Assembly (NCBI GenBank): GCA_023974075.1
Contig: CM043785.1
Location: 24,307,169-24,371,168 of the forward strand
Reading direction: 5' to 3'
DNA length: 64,000 bases
From: Chaenocephalus aceratus
Taxonomy: Eukaryota; Chordata; Actinopteri; Perciformes; Channichthyidae
Shown here piece after piece: positions 35,864 to 47,700 of this stretch (positions are counted from its first letter, which is position 1; the number at the start of each line of letters is the position of its first letter). Made by a program: the position numbers and the translations under genes. The notes under the pieces were generated by a model, which saw only the letters and a list, made by a program, of their open reading frames with translations, had not been told where the DNA came from and did not search any database.

Positions 35864-35969
35864 AGTGTCCCGCGCTCTGGGCGTGGGTGAAGGATCGCCC
35901 CCCCCCGCCAGATGCCGTACGTTGCGGGCTAGGGCGGAAAAATCAGAGTAAGTGTGTGGCGTTGCTCCT

Positions 35970-36500
35970 TCACTCTGGCCAGAGTTGGGGGGTAACAGAG
36001 CCAGGGGTGGGAACGCGTACAGAGGACCCGGAGGTCAATCGTGTACGAGTGCGTCCCCGCCTAACAGTGCGTTTAAATCGTGCATTAAAGAGAACAGCTG
36101 TCATTGAGCATTTTTTGAGCAACAGATTTAACGCGGCTCCGCCGTAACGCACCCACAGCGGAATCACGATCCTTGGATGAGGAGTCCAGTCTGCATAGAG
36201 TGGTGCACCCCTGGACAGTAGTTCTGTCCCGAGGTGCATCACTCCCGGTACCTGTGTCGTTCTCAGAGAGAGGAGACGTCTGCCGCTCCAAGGGATCAGT
36301 TTGTGTGCCAGTGTGTGTGGCTGGAAACAACGCAACCTCCCTTAGCGGTTCATACACGATATCGTGTTGTCTGTCCTCACGAGGACATGGTGTCCTCTGA
36401 GAGAAGGCAGGAAGCATTTTAGGGTGGGGACCACCGCTAAAAGCTCCGGGTGATTTACGTGTGCCCGCTGGAGGTCTCTGCTCTAGACCTCTCACCGGGT
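35970..36500 (-). pseudogene. DIRS RNase H fragment (copy B)
   Basis: The minus strand encodes RRLLSLRTTQVPGVMHLGTE and HPRIVIPLWVRYGGAALNL, parallel to copies A and C. Upstream (36720-36610), PAEQSQITQTNVLVKH runs into PLNMGLIIKLNPA, showing loss of the reverse transcriptase core. Confidence 0.75.
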
Positions 36501-36876
36501 GACCTTCGTAAATACCCTATCAGCCTGTCTGACGTGCGTCCGTGGTGACCACCTTCCGTGAAAGGACAGCACGCATAGGCGCGTCCCGCACTAGAAAAGT
36601 CGTGTGTAGTGCCACTACGCATTACATAATAACCTCACGCCGTGGTGCGCAGGGTTTAGTTTTATTATGAGACCCATGTTGAGCGGGTGCTTTACGAGGA
36701 CATTTGTCTGCGTAATCTGACTTTGCTCGGCGGGCATTATAGATAAAACCCTTCTTTCTAGGAGAGAGAGAACCTCTCTCTCCAGAATGTGGGTTGACTC
36801 TCTCTGGGCTTGTGAAAACAGAAAAAGTGTAACTGTTTTGAGAAGCCCAGGCAGATGTCGTGAGTATCTCCTACTG

Positions 36877-38175
36877 CAGTGGTTCCCAAACTTTTTGTGC
36901 CCAAAGGCACACCAAAGGACAAGTAAAAATCTCAAGGCACACCTATTGTGCAAAATAGCCCTGATAACACGTGTTATCACTCATATCATGTAAAATATCT
37001 GTAAATGTGCATAATTATTTACTAATGCCAAATAAAATGTGACAAAGACAACTATATTACTCATGAAATATTTATTAACGAAATATTTCAGAAATTAATT
37101 TGAAACGTTATCAAATTAGGCTTCATCAAAGCAGCAACACACTCATTTAAACCAGACAGGTCACAACATTACAAATGAGACAAAGGAAATTCAGCACAGA
37201 GAACTGTCAATGCAAGGAAGCTGCATTGTCCATGGTCCTGAACTACAAATTATAAATGTAACATTTCAGCAGCGATGGGGTCGTTACTAAAAAAAAGTAA
37301 TATATTACATATTACATATTACTTTAAAAAAAAAAAGTAATATATTACACTACTTCGTTACTCTCTACAACTACATAAAGTAACTCGTTACTTTACTCGT
37401 TACTTTACTCGTTACTTTACTCGTTACTTTACTCGCAGGGCCGGCCCGCCCCTCCCTGCAGGCAGATCACGCAACTGCTAAAGTTTCAAATGTTCTCTTT
37501 AGTTCAGTTTCCATTGTCGCATAAGACTGATCCAGATCCTGAATGTTTTCCTATCTGACCATGGCTGTTCTCTGTCTCCTGCTATCTGTATATTTTGCGC
37601 AGTCTATCTCTGCTCACTCTGTTGCGTCGGCGTGTTCTCCTGCGTGTTGGCCATGTGTTGCACTGGAACCAGACACCGCAAAGACTTCAGCCGAGCACGT
37701 ACGAACTGCGCATGCGTGAGTGGCAATAACTCTCCTTACCAGCAGGTGGCGTAGTGTGTATTCGTCATTCAAAACAGGCAACAACCGGAAGACAGAGAAG
37801 AAGAACAGACTGTGATATAAACAAACAACAAATAGTGTGTGCGGTAGCTCCACCTTAGCATGTGTTCTTTGCAGGTGCTTGTTGAGGTTTGACGTGGTGT
37901 TTACAGCAGTGGATAACAGCTTCTGGCCTGGACACAGTTTGCACCTCACCGTCACATTCCTGTCTATTCTTCGGATGAACTCAAAATAATGGGCATACCT
38001 CCACCCCTCGAGAGTTATCGCTGACTCAGCCATGTTTATGCAAATAAAAAAATTATTATTTTTGTGTAGTTGTATATTGCAATAATAACGTATGGTTGTC
38101 ACAAAATCCCACGGCACACCCGGACTTGCCTCACGGCACACCAGTGTGCCGCGGCACACCATTTGGGAACCACTG
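36877..38175 (-). mobile_element. hAT element nested in DIRS copy B
   Basis: Ends CAGTGGTTCCCAAA and TTTGGGAACCACTG. The 8-base duplication is TCCTACTG at 36869-36876 and TCCTGCTG at 38176-38183, one mismatch. The interior holds GTTACTTTACTC repeats (about 37380-37435) and a truncated transposase start. Confidence 0.85.
37830..38036 (-). pseudogene. BED zinc-finger N terminus of a hAT transposase
   Basis: The minus strand reads from MAESAITLEGW, with VRCKLCPGQKLLSTAVNTTS and NLNKHLQRTHAKV giving a Cys-x2-Cys ... His-x4-His BED finger. The rest of the transposase is missing, so the element depends on a relative for mobility. Confidence 0.7.
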
Positions 38176-38204
38176 TCCTGCTGTATGCTCCTTAGAGCCA
38201 GCTG

Positions 38205-38405
38205 AGTTGCCACGCTTACGGCTCCAGCCGGCACTGCGCATGCGCGTGACGGTGGTGCCTTCACAGCTCCAGCCGGCATTGCGCATGCGTGTGACGGTGG
38301 AGCCTTTACGACCCCAGCCGGCACTGCGCATGCGCGTGACGGTGGTGCCCTTAAAGCCCCAGCCGGCACTGCTCATGCGCGTGGCGGTGGTGCCTTCACA
38401 GACAC
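38205..38405. repeat. 45-base GC-rich minisatellite in DIRS copy B with NRF1-like motifs
   Basis: Four units around CACTGCGCATGCGCGTGACG, homologous to 14434-14568 in copy A. One unit has ATTGCGCATGCGTG and one has GCTCATGCGC. Confidence 0.75.
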
Positions 38406-38666
38406 GTCAATAATCCGCCTTTTGAGAGATGCCGTAACTGCTCTCAAAAGGGGAAGAATTGGCGGGCTGTTTATTGGTTTTATTGATTTTCTTTTAATTT
38501 TTTTGAGCTGCGCCCTCGGCCTGAAGCCTGGATGCGTCAGCGGCAAATGTTTTATGACAGAGGAATCAATCAACGTGTGACGTGTGTTTGTGCGGACTTG
38601 AGGATGGTGTTTAGGCATCTCTCGAGGCGGCGGGAACACATTCACGGAGGGGAGAAGGAGGGGCTG

Positions 38667-40303
38667 TCACGCCGCTCGCTTCTTCTTCCTCAACTGCTGG
38701 CCAAAATTCTGGGTTGGCTGAGCCTGAGCTGCAGCCGGAACCGGAGATTTTCTCGGCCAACTTGCCCTGGACTGGGGACTCGGGGTGGGCTGCGACCTCT
38801 GCTTGTCCGGTGCTTTAAACCGGGCAGAGTTCGCTTGGGTGAAGGACTGCTGCTGCGAAGGCAGCGGCTGGACCCTTCGAGGGAGGCAGAGGTGGAGTAT
38901 CTCGTCCTCCTTCTTCTTCGTCTCACACCTCCTTTGCATGGAGGTGAGAGCGGAGCCAAAAATTCCCTCGGGAACGATGGGCATATCCAGCACATCTTCC
39001 CTTTCTCGGTCAGGGAGGTTGGTGAGATTGAGCCATCTCGCTCTTTCCTGCACCACCATGATCCGCATTACTTTGCCTGTGGCCTGGACGGCGCAGCGCT
39101 GGACACGGAGGCAAATGTCCGTGACCGCTGCCATCTCGTCCAGAGTGGCTGCTCCCGGGCTACCCGACAGGTCCTCGCAGAGCTCCGCTTGGTAGGCGGT
39201 TAGCAGCGAGGACACGTTCAGGGCCCTGGCGGACAGCGCTGCAGCTTTATAGGACTTGTCATTGTGGACTGAAAGCGGTCCGCATTTGCTGGCAGCGTGG
39301 GGTTCCTGCTCGGTGAGGGGCCCAGCTTTGGTAGAAGGTGGGCCGCCACCAGCGGTTCCATGGGCAGTATGCGGAGCAGGCCGAGCCTCTCCATTCCATC
39401 GCAGTCCAGGGAGGAGGCACCCTGGATTGGGACCTTGTTGCTGAAGGGCCGGTCTCTCCACGAGACCGACACTTCATCCAACATTTCTGGAAAAACCGGG
39501 AGGAGTTTCCTCCCTTTGCCCGTTGTTTGGGGAAGATGCTTCCCCTCGTAGCGGGACCTGGAGGTCTCCTTGGCCATTTCAGGCCACGTAACATTGAGTC
39601 TGACCGCAGCGCGTTTGCACACGGCCTGCAGGTCCATGCTCAGACCGGGCGAAGCTGGTGTGCTGTCGCCTAGGAGAGCAGCCCTCGCTCCAGGCTTTGC
39701 AGCCTGGGCCGATGACGTGAAGGTGTCCTCTTCTTGTTCATCTGACTCGGACAGGAGGAACGCCTGGGCGTCCTCCTCATCGTCCTCCTCATAATCAAAC
39801 TCGAGGACATCCTCCGCGGGTGAGACCATGGTGAGGTCTAACCGGGAGCCCCAGCTTGGTAAAGTGTCTTGTCGTCACCGGGTCCCGGCCTGCCAGGGCG
39901 CGGGATTCCGGTTCTGAGGCCATCGCTGATAATGAGCCCCAGACCGACACGGAGAGGGGTTCGCTCTCTGTGGCGGACGCCCCCGTGTCTTGACTGCCGG
40001 CCGGCGGGTCCATGGACATGGGGGGGTCCTGTTCCGACAGGCTAGCTTGTCTCGCTAGCCGTCGGCGGAGGCTCTTGACTGTGAAGCGGACACAATGTCC
40101 ACATGAGCCGGGGTTGTCGATAGCGCCTCGGGCAGGACGAACAGACCTGGTGTGTGTCTGTGCCCGAGATCTTCAACCCGCAGCCGCAGAGTCAAGCCAC
40201 CGAGTCCCTGACTCCTCTGGTGTGAGGGAGAGGGGCATCCATCTTTGTCGCCTTGTGGCGTGGCCGCTCTCGACAGGTGGGATGGGAAAAAAGGTATTAC
40301 CAC
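38667..40303 (-). pseudogene. DIRS ORF1 (gag-like) of copy B, broken
   Basis: The minus strand carries the whole gag-like region in at least three frames. The N-terminal Cys-rich part is near 40247-40060 and is disrupted. The acidic middle (MVSPAEDVLEFDYEEDDEED, 39829) contains AVCKRAAVRL, which shows that the stop in copy C is derived. The C-terminal part is 39461-38667. The product would be the structural nucleic-acid-binding protein of the element. Confidence 0.75.
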
Positions 40304-40644
40304 CTTGTCCTTAATCCGGAGAAAAAGGACGGTGTGGGTCTTTTATTCCCGGAGAATACTGACTGGTGTGGCAGTATGCTCCTTTTTTAATCCTTTTCCC
40401 CTCCGTTGGGAAGAGAAAATAAAAACGTCCTCGCTACCATGGTGTCGGTAGAGAGGGAGCGAGCTAGCAACAGGTGTGCTGCTTCTTTGAAAAAATCGGA
40501 CCTACCTTATTTTTTCGTAGAGAAGGGCGAGGTCGATTTTTAAGTACTAACGGCGTTAGTACTACCGTCTTCCTGCGGAGCAGAAGGAGTAGCCGGCTAG
40601 CGCCCGTCGACCGAAAAGGTATTTTGGGTTCAGTCTGTGGACAG

Positions 40645-42009
40645 CAGAGATGGGGACTCGAGTCTGCGACTCGTACTCGAGTCGCACTTAAGTCGCACAC
40701 ACAGAGACTTCAGACTTGACTTGGACTCGTGACCAAAAGACTTCAGACTCGACTTGGACTCGTGTGTTGGGACTCGTCAACAATCATTGTGTTTTCTATT
40801 TTTGGCGTATTAAAGGTGGGGTAGGTAAATTTGAGAGAAACCGGCTCGAGATCGCTAGAATTTGAAAATACACAACCGGAGATAATCTGCTAGAGGCTGC
40901 TACTTCCTTATAGAGCCCGCCTCCTCCAACACACACGAACGCGCACATGACCAATGAGAGCACGAGATAAGTTTGTGCCCAGATGGAAGGCTGACAGGCA
41001 GGGAGGCCATCCAGTTATTTTAGCCGTGCTCATAACGCAGACGTGCGCGCCTCTGTTACTACCTCGTAGTAACACAATGGCGACCGGCGGCACACCTGCG
41101 GCTGTACCGCTTGTAATTAGGTTCAACTACAAAAACTTCGAACAAAACGCCGGCGGCACCAACAAAAGGAGCGCACACTACAAAGTCTGCAATATCAAAA
41201 TCAAGGATACTGGCGCAACAACGTCGAATTTTATCAGGCACTTGAAAATCACCCGTAGAGGTCAGTCACATTAACGCATATGGACGGTTAGCAAACATGT
41301 TTAGCTCAGCATCAGCTATGTAATGTTAACTTAGCTTGCTACTAGCTTTGTAACTGAATATTTGAAAAGATGAGTGAATGTTTGCTTGTCACACTTGTTT
41401 GCGTTGAGTGGCGTTGACATCCAACTCTTGACATGACATAAAACAGGTCGGTAACGTTAATCATTACCCACTGCCACCATCTACTGGCTAACGTTAAACG
41501 TAGAAAAATACATAGTTACATACATAAACACATCTGTCGGTTTATAGGCAGGTTACAGGTTTATTGTTGACCACGTAACGTTAATGTTACAGGTTTATCA
41601 GGTTACCATTACACTGGGTTTGAGTGAGAGGATAGAGGAATATGTTTATTAATAGTAGCAATAGCCTGTTTAAAGTGATCATATAACAAACAACTAATCA
41701 GTACTGATACTGTATGCTAATATATATAGGAGTGATAATAACACAGTAAATGCTTTGAATTTCTTAGATATAGCTGTGCAGTATTCTTAACAGACTGGAT
41801 AGCAGCAGACAATAGAAGGCTTATTACAACCAGAAGAGACATGAGACTTTTATTTTTTTAGAGACTTGAGACTTGACTTGGACTCGTGACCAAAGACTTG
41901 AGACTTGATCAAGTCTCACTCCACAAAGACTTGAGACTTGACTTAGACTCGTGACCAAAGACTTGAGACTTGACTTGGACTTGCAAAAAAAGATTTGTGA
42001 ACATCTCTG
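40645..42009 (+). mobile_element. hAT element nested in DIRS copy B leader, with BED finger remnant
   Basis: Ends CAGAGATGGGGACTCGAG and GTGAACATCTCTG, with GTGGACAG duplicated at 40637-40644 and 42010-42017. Subterminal GACTTGGACTCGTGACC repeats occur at both ends. A short ORF at 41077-41274 (MATGGTPAAVPLVIR, then ATTSNFIRHLK) resembles a degenerate BED finger exon. Confidence 0.85.
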
Positions 42010-42238
42010 GTGGACAGTGAAGCTTGCCCGGCTACTGTGGGATGTGCTCTGAAGCGAAAAGAGGTGTTTGAATGACGCATGCGTTGTGGCGCAAGCTACT
42101 TATAGGGGGTGATTTCCCCTGACGCTGACGTCAAGATCACCAGCCAATCAGGATTGGCGTAATGAGATTGATTCTTCTGTTTTCTCCGCGATGAGGCGCA
42201 TTCCATAGTGAGACATCGAACGGAGTGTTATGAATGAG

Positions 42239-42895
42239 AACTATCCCTCACGTCACACTAGCTGTCACTCCAGGCAGTAGTCCCAAGGAGGTGGGGGCTA
42301 TGGCAGCCCACTGCCATGCTCGGCTGGGAGCTGCAACAGCTTATCTCCCTCACACACACACACCTAATCTAATTAACCTTGGAGAGGAGCATTACATGCT
42401 GTGTCTCTCTGAGCCCATTTCTCTCCCCCAAAGCACATTCCTCACATTACAACCACCACCCCCCCCCCCCCCCCCCACAGAGTATGGCCCCCCTTCAGAT
42501 TTGTCAGAGGTTCCAGCCACATTATGGGCCAAGCACAAGAATCATGTAGGGTTTGTTAGTTCAGCCCCTCCACACAGAGTGACACTTAAAGCAAATGCCA
42601 GATTGTCAGCTATCAGACAGTACAATTTACCCCATAGAGCCATTTTGGCTAAAGGTAAAGTTGCAACCATTTTTACAGACTCCAGGTATGCATTTGGTGT
42701 GTGCCATGATTTTGGTGTCTTGTGGAAAATGCGCGGTTTCTTAACATCGGCTGGTAAGCCTATTCAACATCATGCGTTAGTAGCTGAGCTATTAGACGCT
42801 ATCCTGCTCCCTGCACAGCTAGCAGTAGTAAAATGTGCTGCTCACACAAATTCTGATGATCCTATTTCGCGTGGAAATGCGCAGAACCCATTTGT
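42239..42895 (+). pseudogene. Retroviral pol remnant with reverse transcriptase core deleted
   Basis: The frame resumes directly after DIRS copy B and carries the linker before the polymerase, including a run of prolines coded by a C17 tract near 42460. Near 42650 the sequence passes from the start of the polymerase region into the last part of RNase H (IFTDSRYAFGV). The YxDD-containing core is absent. The deletion is internal to the provirus and independent of the DIRS insertion. Confidence 0.7.
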
Positions 42896-44047
42896 TTGCC
42901 TTCCTTTAATGATGTTGCGGACATGCAAGACCGCGCTGATGTTAGGGAGAAAGATGTATGGCTAAGACGAGGTTGTACACTTGACGCTGAGTCCAGCTTG
43001 TGGCTCCACCCAGATGGACAGATGGTTTGTCTCCGTTCGTTCCTCCATGTTTTGGCACATGTTGCACATGGCAAATCACATGTAGGAAAAGGAGGGATGA
43101 ATGGGATTATAAAGTCACAATGGTTTGCTCCAGGCATCACACTAGCTACACAGACCCTTGTAGATAGATGCATGATATGCCAGCATACAAGAAGAAGATG
43201 TGGTCCAGTTCAGCATGAACACTTACCGCCCCCCTCGGGGCCCTTTGTAAATATGCAAATCGACTTTTCGCATATGCCACCATGCCAAGGATTCAAATAT
43301 CTTTTGGTAATAGTGTGCCAGTTCTCCAAATGGGTAGAGGCCTACCCTACCAGAAAAGAAGACGCTAGAACAGTTGTAAAGTGTCTTCTCAAAGATGTTA
43401 TCCCTAGATTTGGTGTTCCAGCAGGGATTAACAGTGACAGAGGTCCAGCATTCATTTCTAAGATAACCCAGAGTCTAGCTACAGTGTTAGGGTTCAAATG
43501 GCAATTGCATGTTCCCTATCACCCACAGAGCTCAGGCCAGGTTGAGAGAATGAACTTGACTATAAAGGAGAAACTCACTAAAACAATGTTGACCACAGGA
43601 CTAAAATGGGTAGACGCGCTGCCGCTAGTTCTGTGCTCCATCCGAAGCTCACCAAATGCAACGACAGGGCTTAGCCCACACAAAGTATTGATGGGGAGGG
43701 TAATGTTCACAGGGTCTAGCCCCCCAGTAACACCCCACAAAATCACTCTTTTGTGGACAGATGATTACATGACTAACTATGTCAAATATCTAACTGACAT
43801 GTTGAGAAAGTTTCACAGGCAGGTGGCTGACAGGCTCCCTCAGCCTGGAGAGGAGCCCACCCACCATTTTCAGATTGGTAATGATGTACTAATCAAATCT
43901 CTTGAAAAATATGCTTTGTCTCCCAGGTGGAAAGGTCCTTTCCAGGTGTTAATAGTGACCAGAACAGCCCTAAGAGTACAAGGGAGACCGGAGTGGATTC
44001 ACGCCTCCAGATGTCGTCTCTCTCCTCTACCGGATGCTGGCGTGTGA
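42896..44047 (+). pseudogene. Retroviral integrase, largely intact frame
   Basis: 383 codons. An N-terminal HHCC-type finger covers about 43050-43200 (HVAHGKSHVGKGG, CMICQHTRRRC). The catalytic core starts near MQIDFSHMPP, has the second Asp in NSDRGPAF (about 43431) and the Glu in SGQVERMN (about 43543). A C-terminal GPF-type motif (WKGPFQVLIV) lies near 43930. The frame is intact, but upstream pol is deleted, so it cannot be made from a normal polyprotein. Confidence 0.8.
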
Positions 44048-44502
44048 AGGCAGTCATCATCATCGTCATTCTGGGTTTACTATACCTGGCCAAGGACGCC
44101 CTGCTGGATGAAGCTGTAAAAATCCCAACGACAGGTGGCGAGGGCTCTCGCCCCTCTGAGGGAGAAAATAAGGTGCTCTTATCTAAGAGCGCAGACGACT
44201 TGACCACTCAGGGCCCAGACCCTGAGGGCAAAACAACACCAACGGGCAAATCAGTGCCTAGCGACAAGGACAGGTTGTATCCGATCACCACACAGACATT
44301 CAGTATGGTGCGAGAGAGACAAAGAGAGAGAAAAGGAGGGAAAATAAGGAGGATTGTCTCCCTCCCTGATCACGAATCAGAGACTATTTATTTTAACTGC
44401 CCAACTTCAATATGTGACTCATCCAACTGTATTATTGTGTTTCCAGATCCATGGGTCTCCATCGCGGTTTCTGCACCATGGGTACCCCCATTCAGCGATT
44501 GA
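43927..44502 (+). pseudogene. Start of retroviral env, overlapping integrase, truncated
   Basis: This overlaps the end of integrase in another frame, the usual pol-env arrangement. It has an early hydrophobic segment (VIIIVILGLLYLA), as in an env leader, a dibasic-rich segment near 44310-44350, and then stops at 44500. The remainder of env is missing before the 3' LTR. Confidence 0.5.
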
Positions 44503-45207
44503 CAAATTGATTACAGTTGACACTCAGAATAAAGAACAGATGTTTTGATTTTTCCTTTTCAGGTTATACAATAAATGTCTGATTCTTCCTTTTCAGATTT
44601 TGAACAAATGTATTTGAATGAAATATATGTACTACTAAGTGCCTTACACTTGAATAAAGCGTAATGAAGTAAACGTAAAGTAATGTTAAAGATTGAGGAC
44701 ACTGCATCTTTACAGATTACAGATTGATCGATTCATCACTGTGAATGTATACCTTAACTGGGAATTTTAGCTGGATCTCTCATGATTCTGATTGTATACC
44801 TCAATTGGATTTCTTATAATCCTAAATTCTAATTGTGTTTTAATAAGTAATTGCCTTGAAGTAAATCTTTGAGATGTAAACTGATTTTGAATTTGTGTTT
44901 GATGAATGATAAAAGATCTTAATTTTTTGAAACATATTTTGCTATTATATTTTTGTATTTCATGGGTGTTTATTATTGAGCTTTTGACAAATGATGCCAA
45001 ACACTGAAGAGAGGTGATTTTTTTCTATTATGATTGACTGTGTTCAAATCATGGTGATTGAAATGTTTTCAATCTTGTTTTACTTTTGATGTAATTGATG
45101 TATATGAGCTCACACAACTCTGAAGATGCTTATTGATTTAAGTATTGACTGAAATATTCTTAGACTAATGTTAATTGGTTATCATAAATTGATAAAAAGA
45201 ATGGAAC

Positions 45208-45666
45208 TGTCAGAGAATATTTGAATCCGATCTCTTTGTGTCTGGAGGTTCTCAGCTTTTCTGAGAAACTGTTAAAATACAAAGATATGCTTTTCGTTAA
45301 GTCACATATGCTCCTGCCTGTAACTTGAGGAGGACACAGGTCAAGAGGTCCTCTGCCTTCCTGTGGGGGAGAAGTTTGGCATCATGTGAGTTTTTAACAC
45401 AAACAGGTCTTTGTTCCAATGTCTGGTAATGATTAAGGTATGAAAGGCGGGTTGTTAGGTCCCTCCTTTTTAGATATACAGATCCATGTTTTCACTCTTT
45501 GTCTTCAGAGTTTGCTTGGTTGCCTCACATGAAAGTGTGATATACTTTGTGATCTCTCCGGCCGTATCATACTCTCAATAAATATCAGTATTTGACTAAA
45601 GCCGCTCCAGCTTCCATCCTTTCATGAGCCTTGGCTCTGCATTTCTACACAGAAGTTTCCATCACA
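45208..45666 (+). mobile_element. 3' LTR of the endogenous retrovirus
   Basis: 459 bases beginning TGTCAGAG after a purine-rich stretch (GATAAAAAGAATGGAA) and ending CATCACA. CAATAAATATC at about 45575 is a polyadenylation signal. No copy is seen upstream of gag. The 44503-45207 stretch is non-coding AT-rich sequence between the truncated env and the LTR. Confidence 0.65.
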
Positions 45667-47145
45667 GGTTTCATATACTGGGTAGGCTGACAAAAAGAAA
45701 AATGATCACAGCAAAACACACCCAAGCAAATAGTTTCAATGCAAAAAGATGAAAAAGAAAAGTAAACAAAGTCTTATTACATCTGTTTGAATCAAATATT
45801 TACTAACAGATCATTTTGATCAATATAGGAACCTAATTGACATATGTACAACTTTATTTCATGTGTTACTGTAAAGACATGCATTGTGGTAAATGTATTA
45901 TACACATGTATAAGCTCATCACGTTGATGGGAACTCAGAAAAGGTTGGTCCTCTTGATTTTAAATCATGTTTCATTTAACATATTTTAGAAGTGTTAAAA
46001 AATCTCTATTTTCTTAGATCACAAAGTTGATATCTGGCACAAACAAAAAGAAAAATAAGTACACAAAACAAGGGGTATTCAGAGAGAAAACAAACAAAAC
46101 AATGTAAACACATTTAACAAAAATAAGAAACAATCAATTTGGTCATTTCTATGTTGAAGACAGTTCTGAAAACATTGTGCAAAGTTATATTATCAGAATC
46201 AGAATCAGAATACCTTTATTCGTCCCGCAGAGGGGAAATTTACATTTTTTCCAGCAGAAAAGAGCCAAAGACAGCTTAATGTTTAACAAGAAGTATAGGA
46301 AATAATCGAATGAAAGACCCCCATGTGACTCCTTTAAGTCTGAATGGCTGTGACACACCACACAAACTTACGACCGTAGTAAGGTAGCTTCAAAAAGTAC
46401 AGGAATTTAAACCACTCGGACAATGAATCAGGTTTTCCAACATTCTGGAGACAAGTCTATCAGATGAGCATTCCAGGTATATGACTCACCCAGAGGAGTA
46501 GTCAAGAATTCCCTTTTTTCTTATGTAAGCTAATCAAAATATGCACATCAAAATGCATCCAATCGGTCACACAATTAGAAATTAGTCTTACACGTTGAAT
46601 AAGCTATTGTGATATTGATGCTTTTGGGTGGATAAACAAAAAAGTAGTTTGTATGTCTACTATAAATGTGTTTTTGTTTTTTTTGTATTATGTAACACAC
46701 AAATAATAAAAGCCTCTGTATACTCCAAACCGTGCCAATACAAATAGAGGGGACCCATCTCACTATAAATATAGGCAGCTCAAAAGGCAACCTAGACATC
46801 TGCAAAACCTGCTAAACCAACCGCCACACCTTTTGCTCAGGTTAGAGGAAGTGTTCTACCAATCTACCCATTCCTACAGTAGGGGGTGCGGTGTTCTGCC
46901 CTCACAGGCACATCAGGAACTGACAGGGGACTTTTTTTGGGCTTGAGAATCAACCAGTTGACACATAAAAGCACTACTGTGTATATTTGATGACAAAACT
47001 CTTCACACAAAAACTGGTCCAGCCTAAAGTATTGAAGCCAAACTAGGAGCTCTGTGAGCATACTTATGCAGAGTTTTAATTTAAGGTACATTTTCACTGA
47101 CTTAGTAAAGGTTAATCTTCTTTATTTCTGTACTAAAAGTCATAA
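45667..47145. other. No gene seen; one dispersed repeat fragment
   Basis: AT-rich. 46195-46275 contains the AGAATC-tailed dispersed repeat also found at 10391 and 24420. No supported exon. Confidence 0.4.
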
Positions 47146-47149
47146 GGCG

Positions 47150-47700
47150 CGTTCACACGGCAGTACTTTTCCCACAAAGGTTCATGAGAACTTAGTTAAT
47201 GAGAACTCTTTAGTTCTCATGAACTAAGTACAGATCGCGTTAACACCAGAATAAATCCCTGGGGAAGGATTAGGCAAATGATTATGAAGCCGCTGACGTC
47301 ACTCCTTCTTCTTCTGCTTTGGGTTTACTGGCAGGCCGCAAAAAACTTCACGGCGTATACTGCCACCCGAAGTCCCCGGCCAGAAGTCCCCGGAGTTGGG
47401 GACTGGCTTCAGTAGAACCTGCTGGGACTCCCAGCAGCTTCAACTGAAGCCTTCCGAGTAAATCGCCGACACCTCCTCATCTCCACCGCTCCTATGTTTT
47501 ATTTTGTGTTGCCATAAGTTAGTCTCTCTGCGTTTGCGCGCTGGACTAATGCTAATAATGCTAATGCCAGGATAATAAAATGGCGGCTTCACAAAACTTT
47601 TTGGGAGTTTTACGGGGCGTGGTTTGCATTCCACCCAGCCAATCAGACATAGGAACCTTTTTCTCCCACGAAAGTACCTGGGCTGAAGTCGAATAGTCCA
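47150..47700. mobile_element. Truncated short inverted-repeat element
   Basis: The left end GCGCGTTCACACGGCAGTAC and the following 300 bases match the complete relative at 48823-49424. The right inverted end is missing; the sequence breaks at GCTGAAG near 47698. Confidence 0.55.

Larger units (their letters stand above)
34410..42238 (-). mobile_element. DIRS-type retroelement copy B, inserted in retroviral pol
   Basis: Terminal repeat at the left (CTGTAGGTTACTTACGTAAC), with internal complementary region to about 34800. The right terminal repeat ends GTTATGAATGAG at 42238, followed by AAC. The minus-strand order is leader, gag, minisatellite, RNase H and tyrosine recombinase. There is no target duplication. 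The flanking retroviral frame becomes continuous if the element is removed, as expected for recombinase-mediated DIRS insertion. The reverse transcriptase core is deleted as in copy A. Two hAT elements are nested inside (36877-38175 and 40645-42009). Confidence 0.85.
30529..45666 (+). mobile_element. Endogenous retrovirus, heavily rearranged
   Basis: Gag, protease, pol and integrase remnants run on the plus strand from 31615 to about 34370 and resume at 42239-44047. A 3' LTR lies at 45208-45666. Integrase type (HHCC finger, GPF-type C-terminal motif) and the myristoylation-type gag start suggest a class I (gamma/epsilon-like) lineage. DIRS copy B splits pol. The reverse transcriptase core is deleted near 42650. 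No 5' LTR matching the 3' LTR is seen; env-like sequence occupies the position upstream of gag. The element is defective. Confidence 0.8.
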
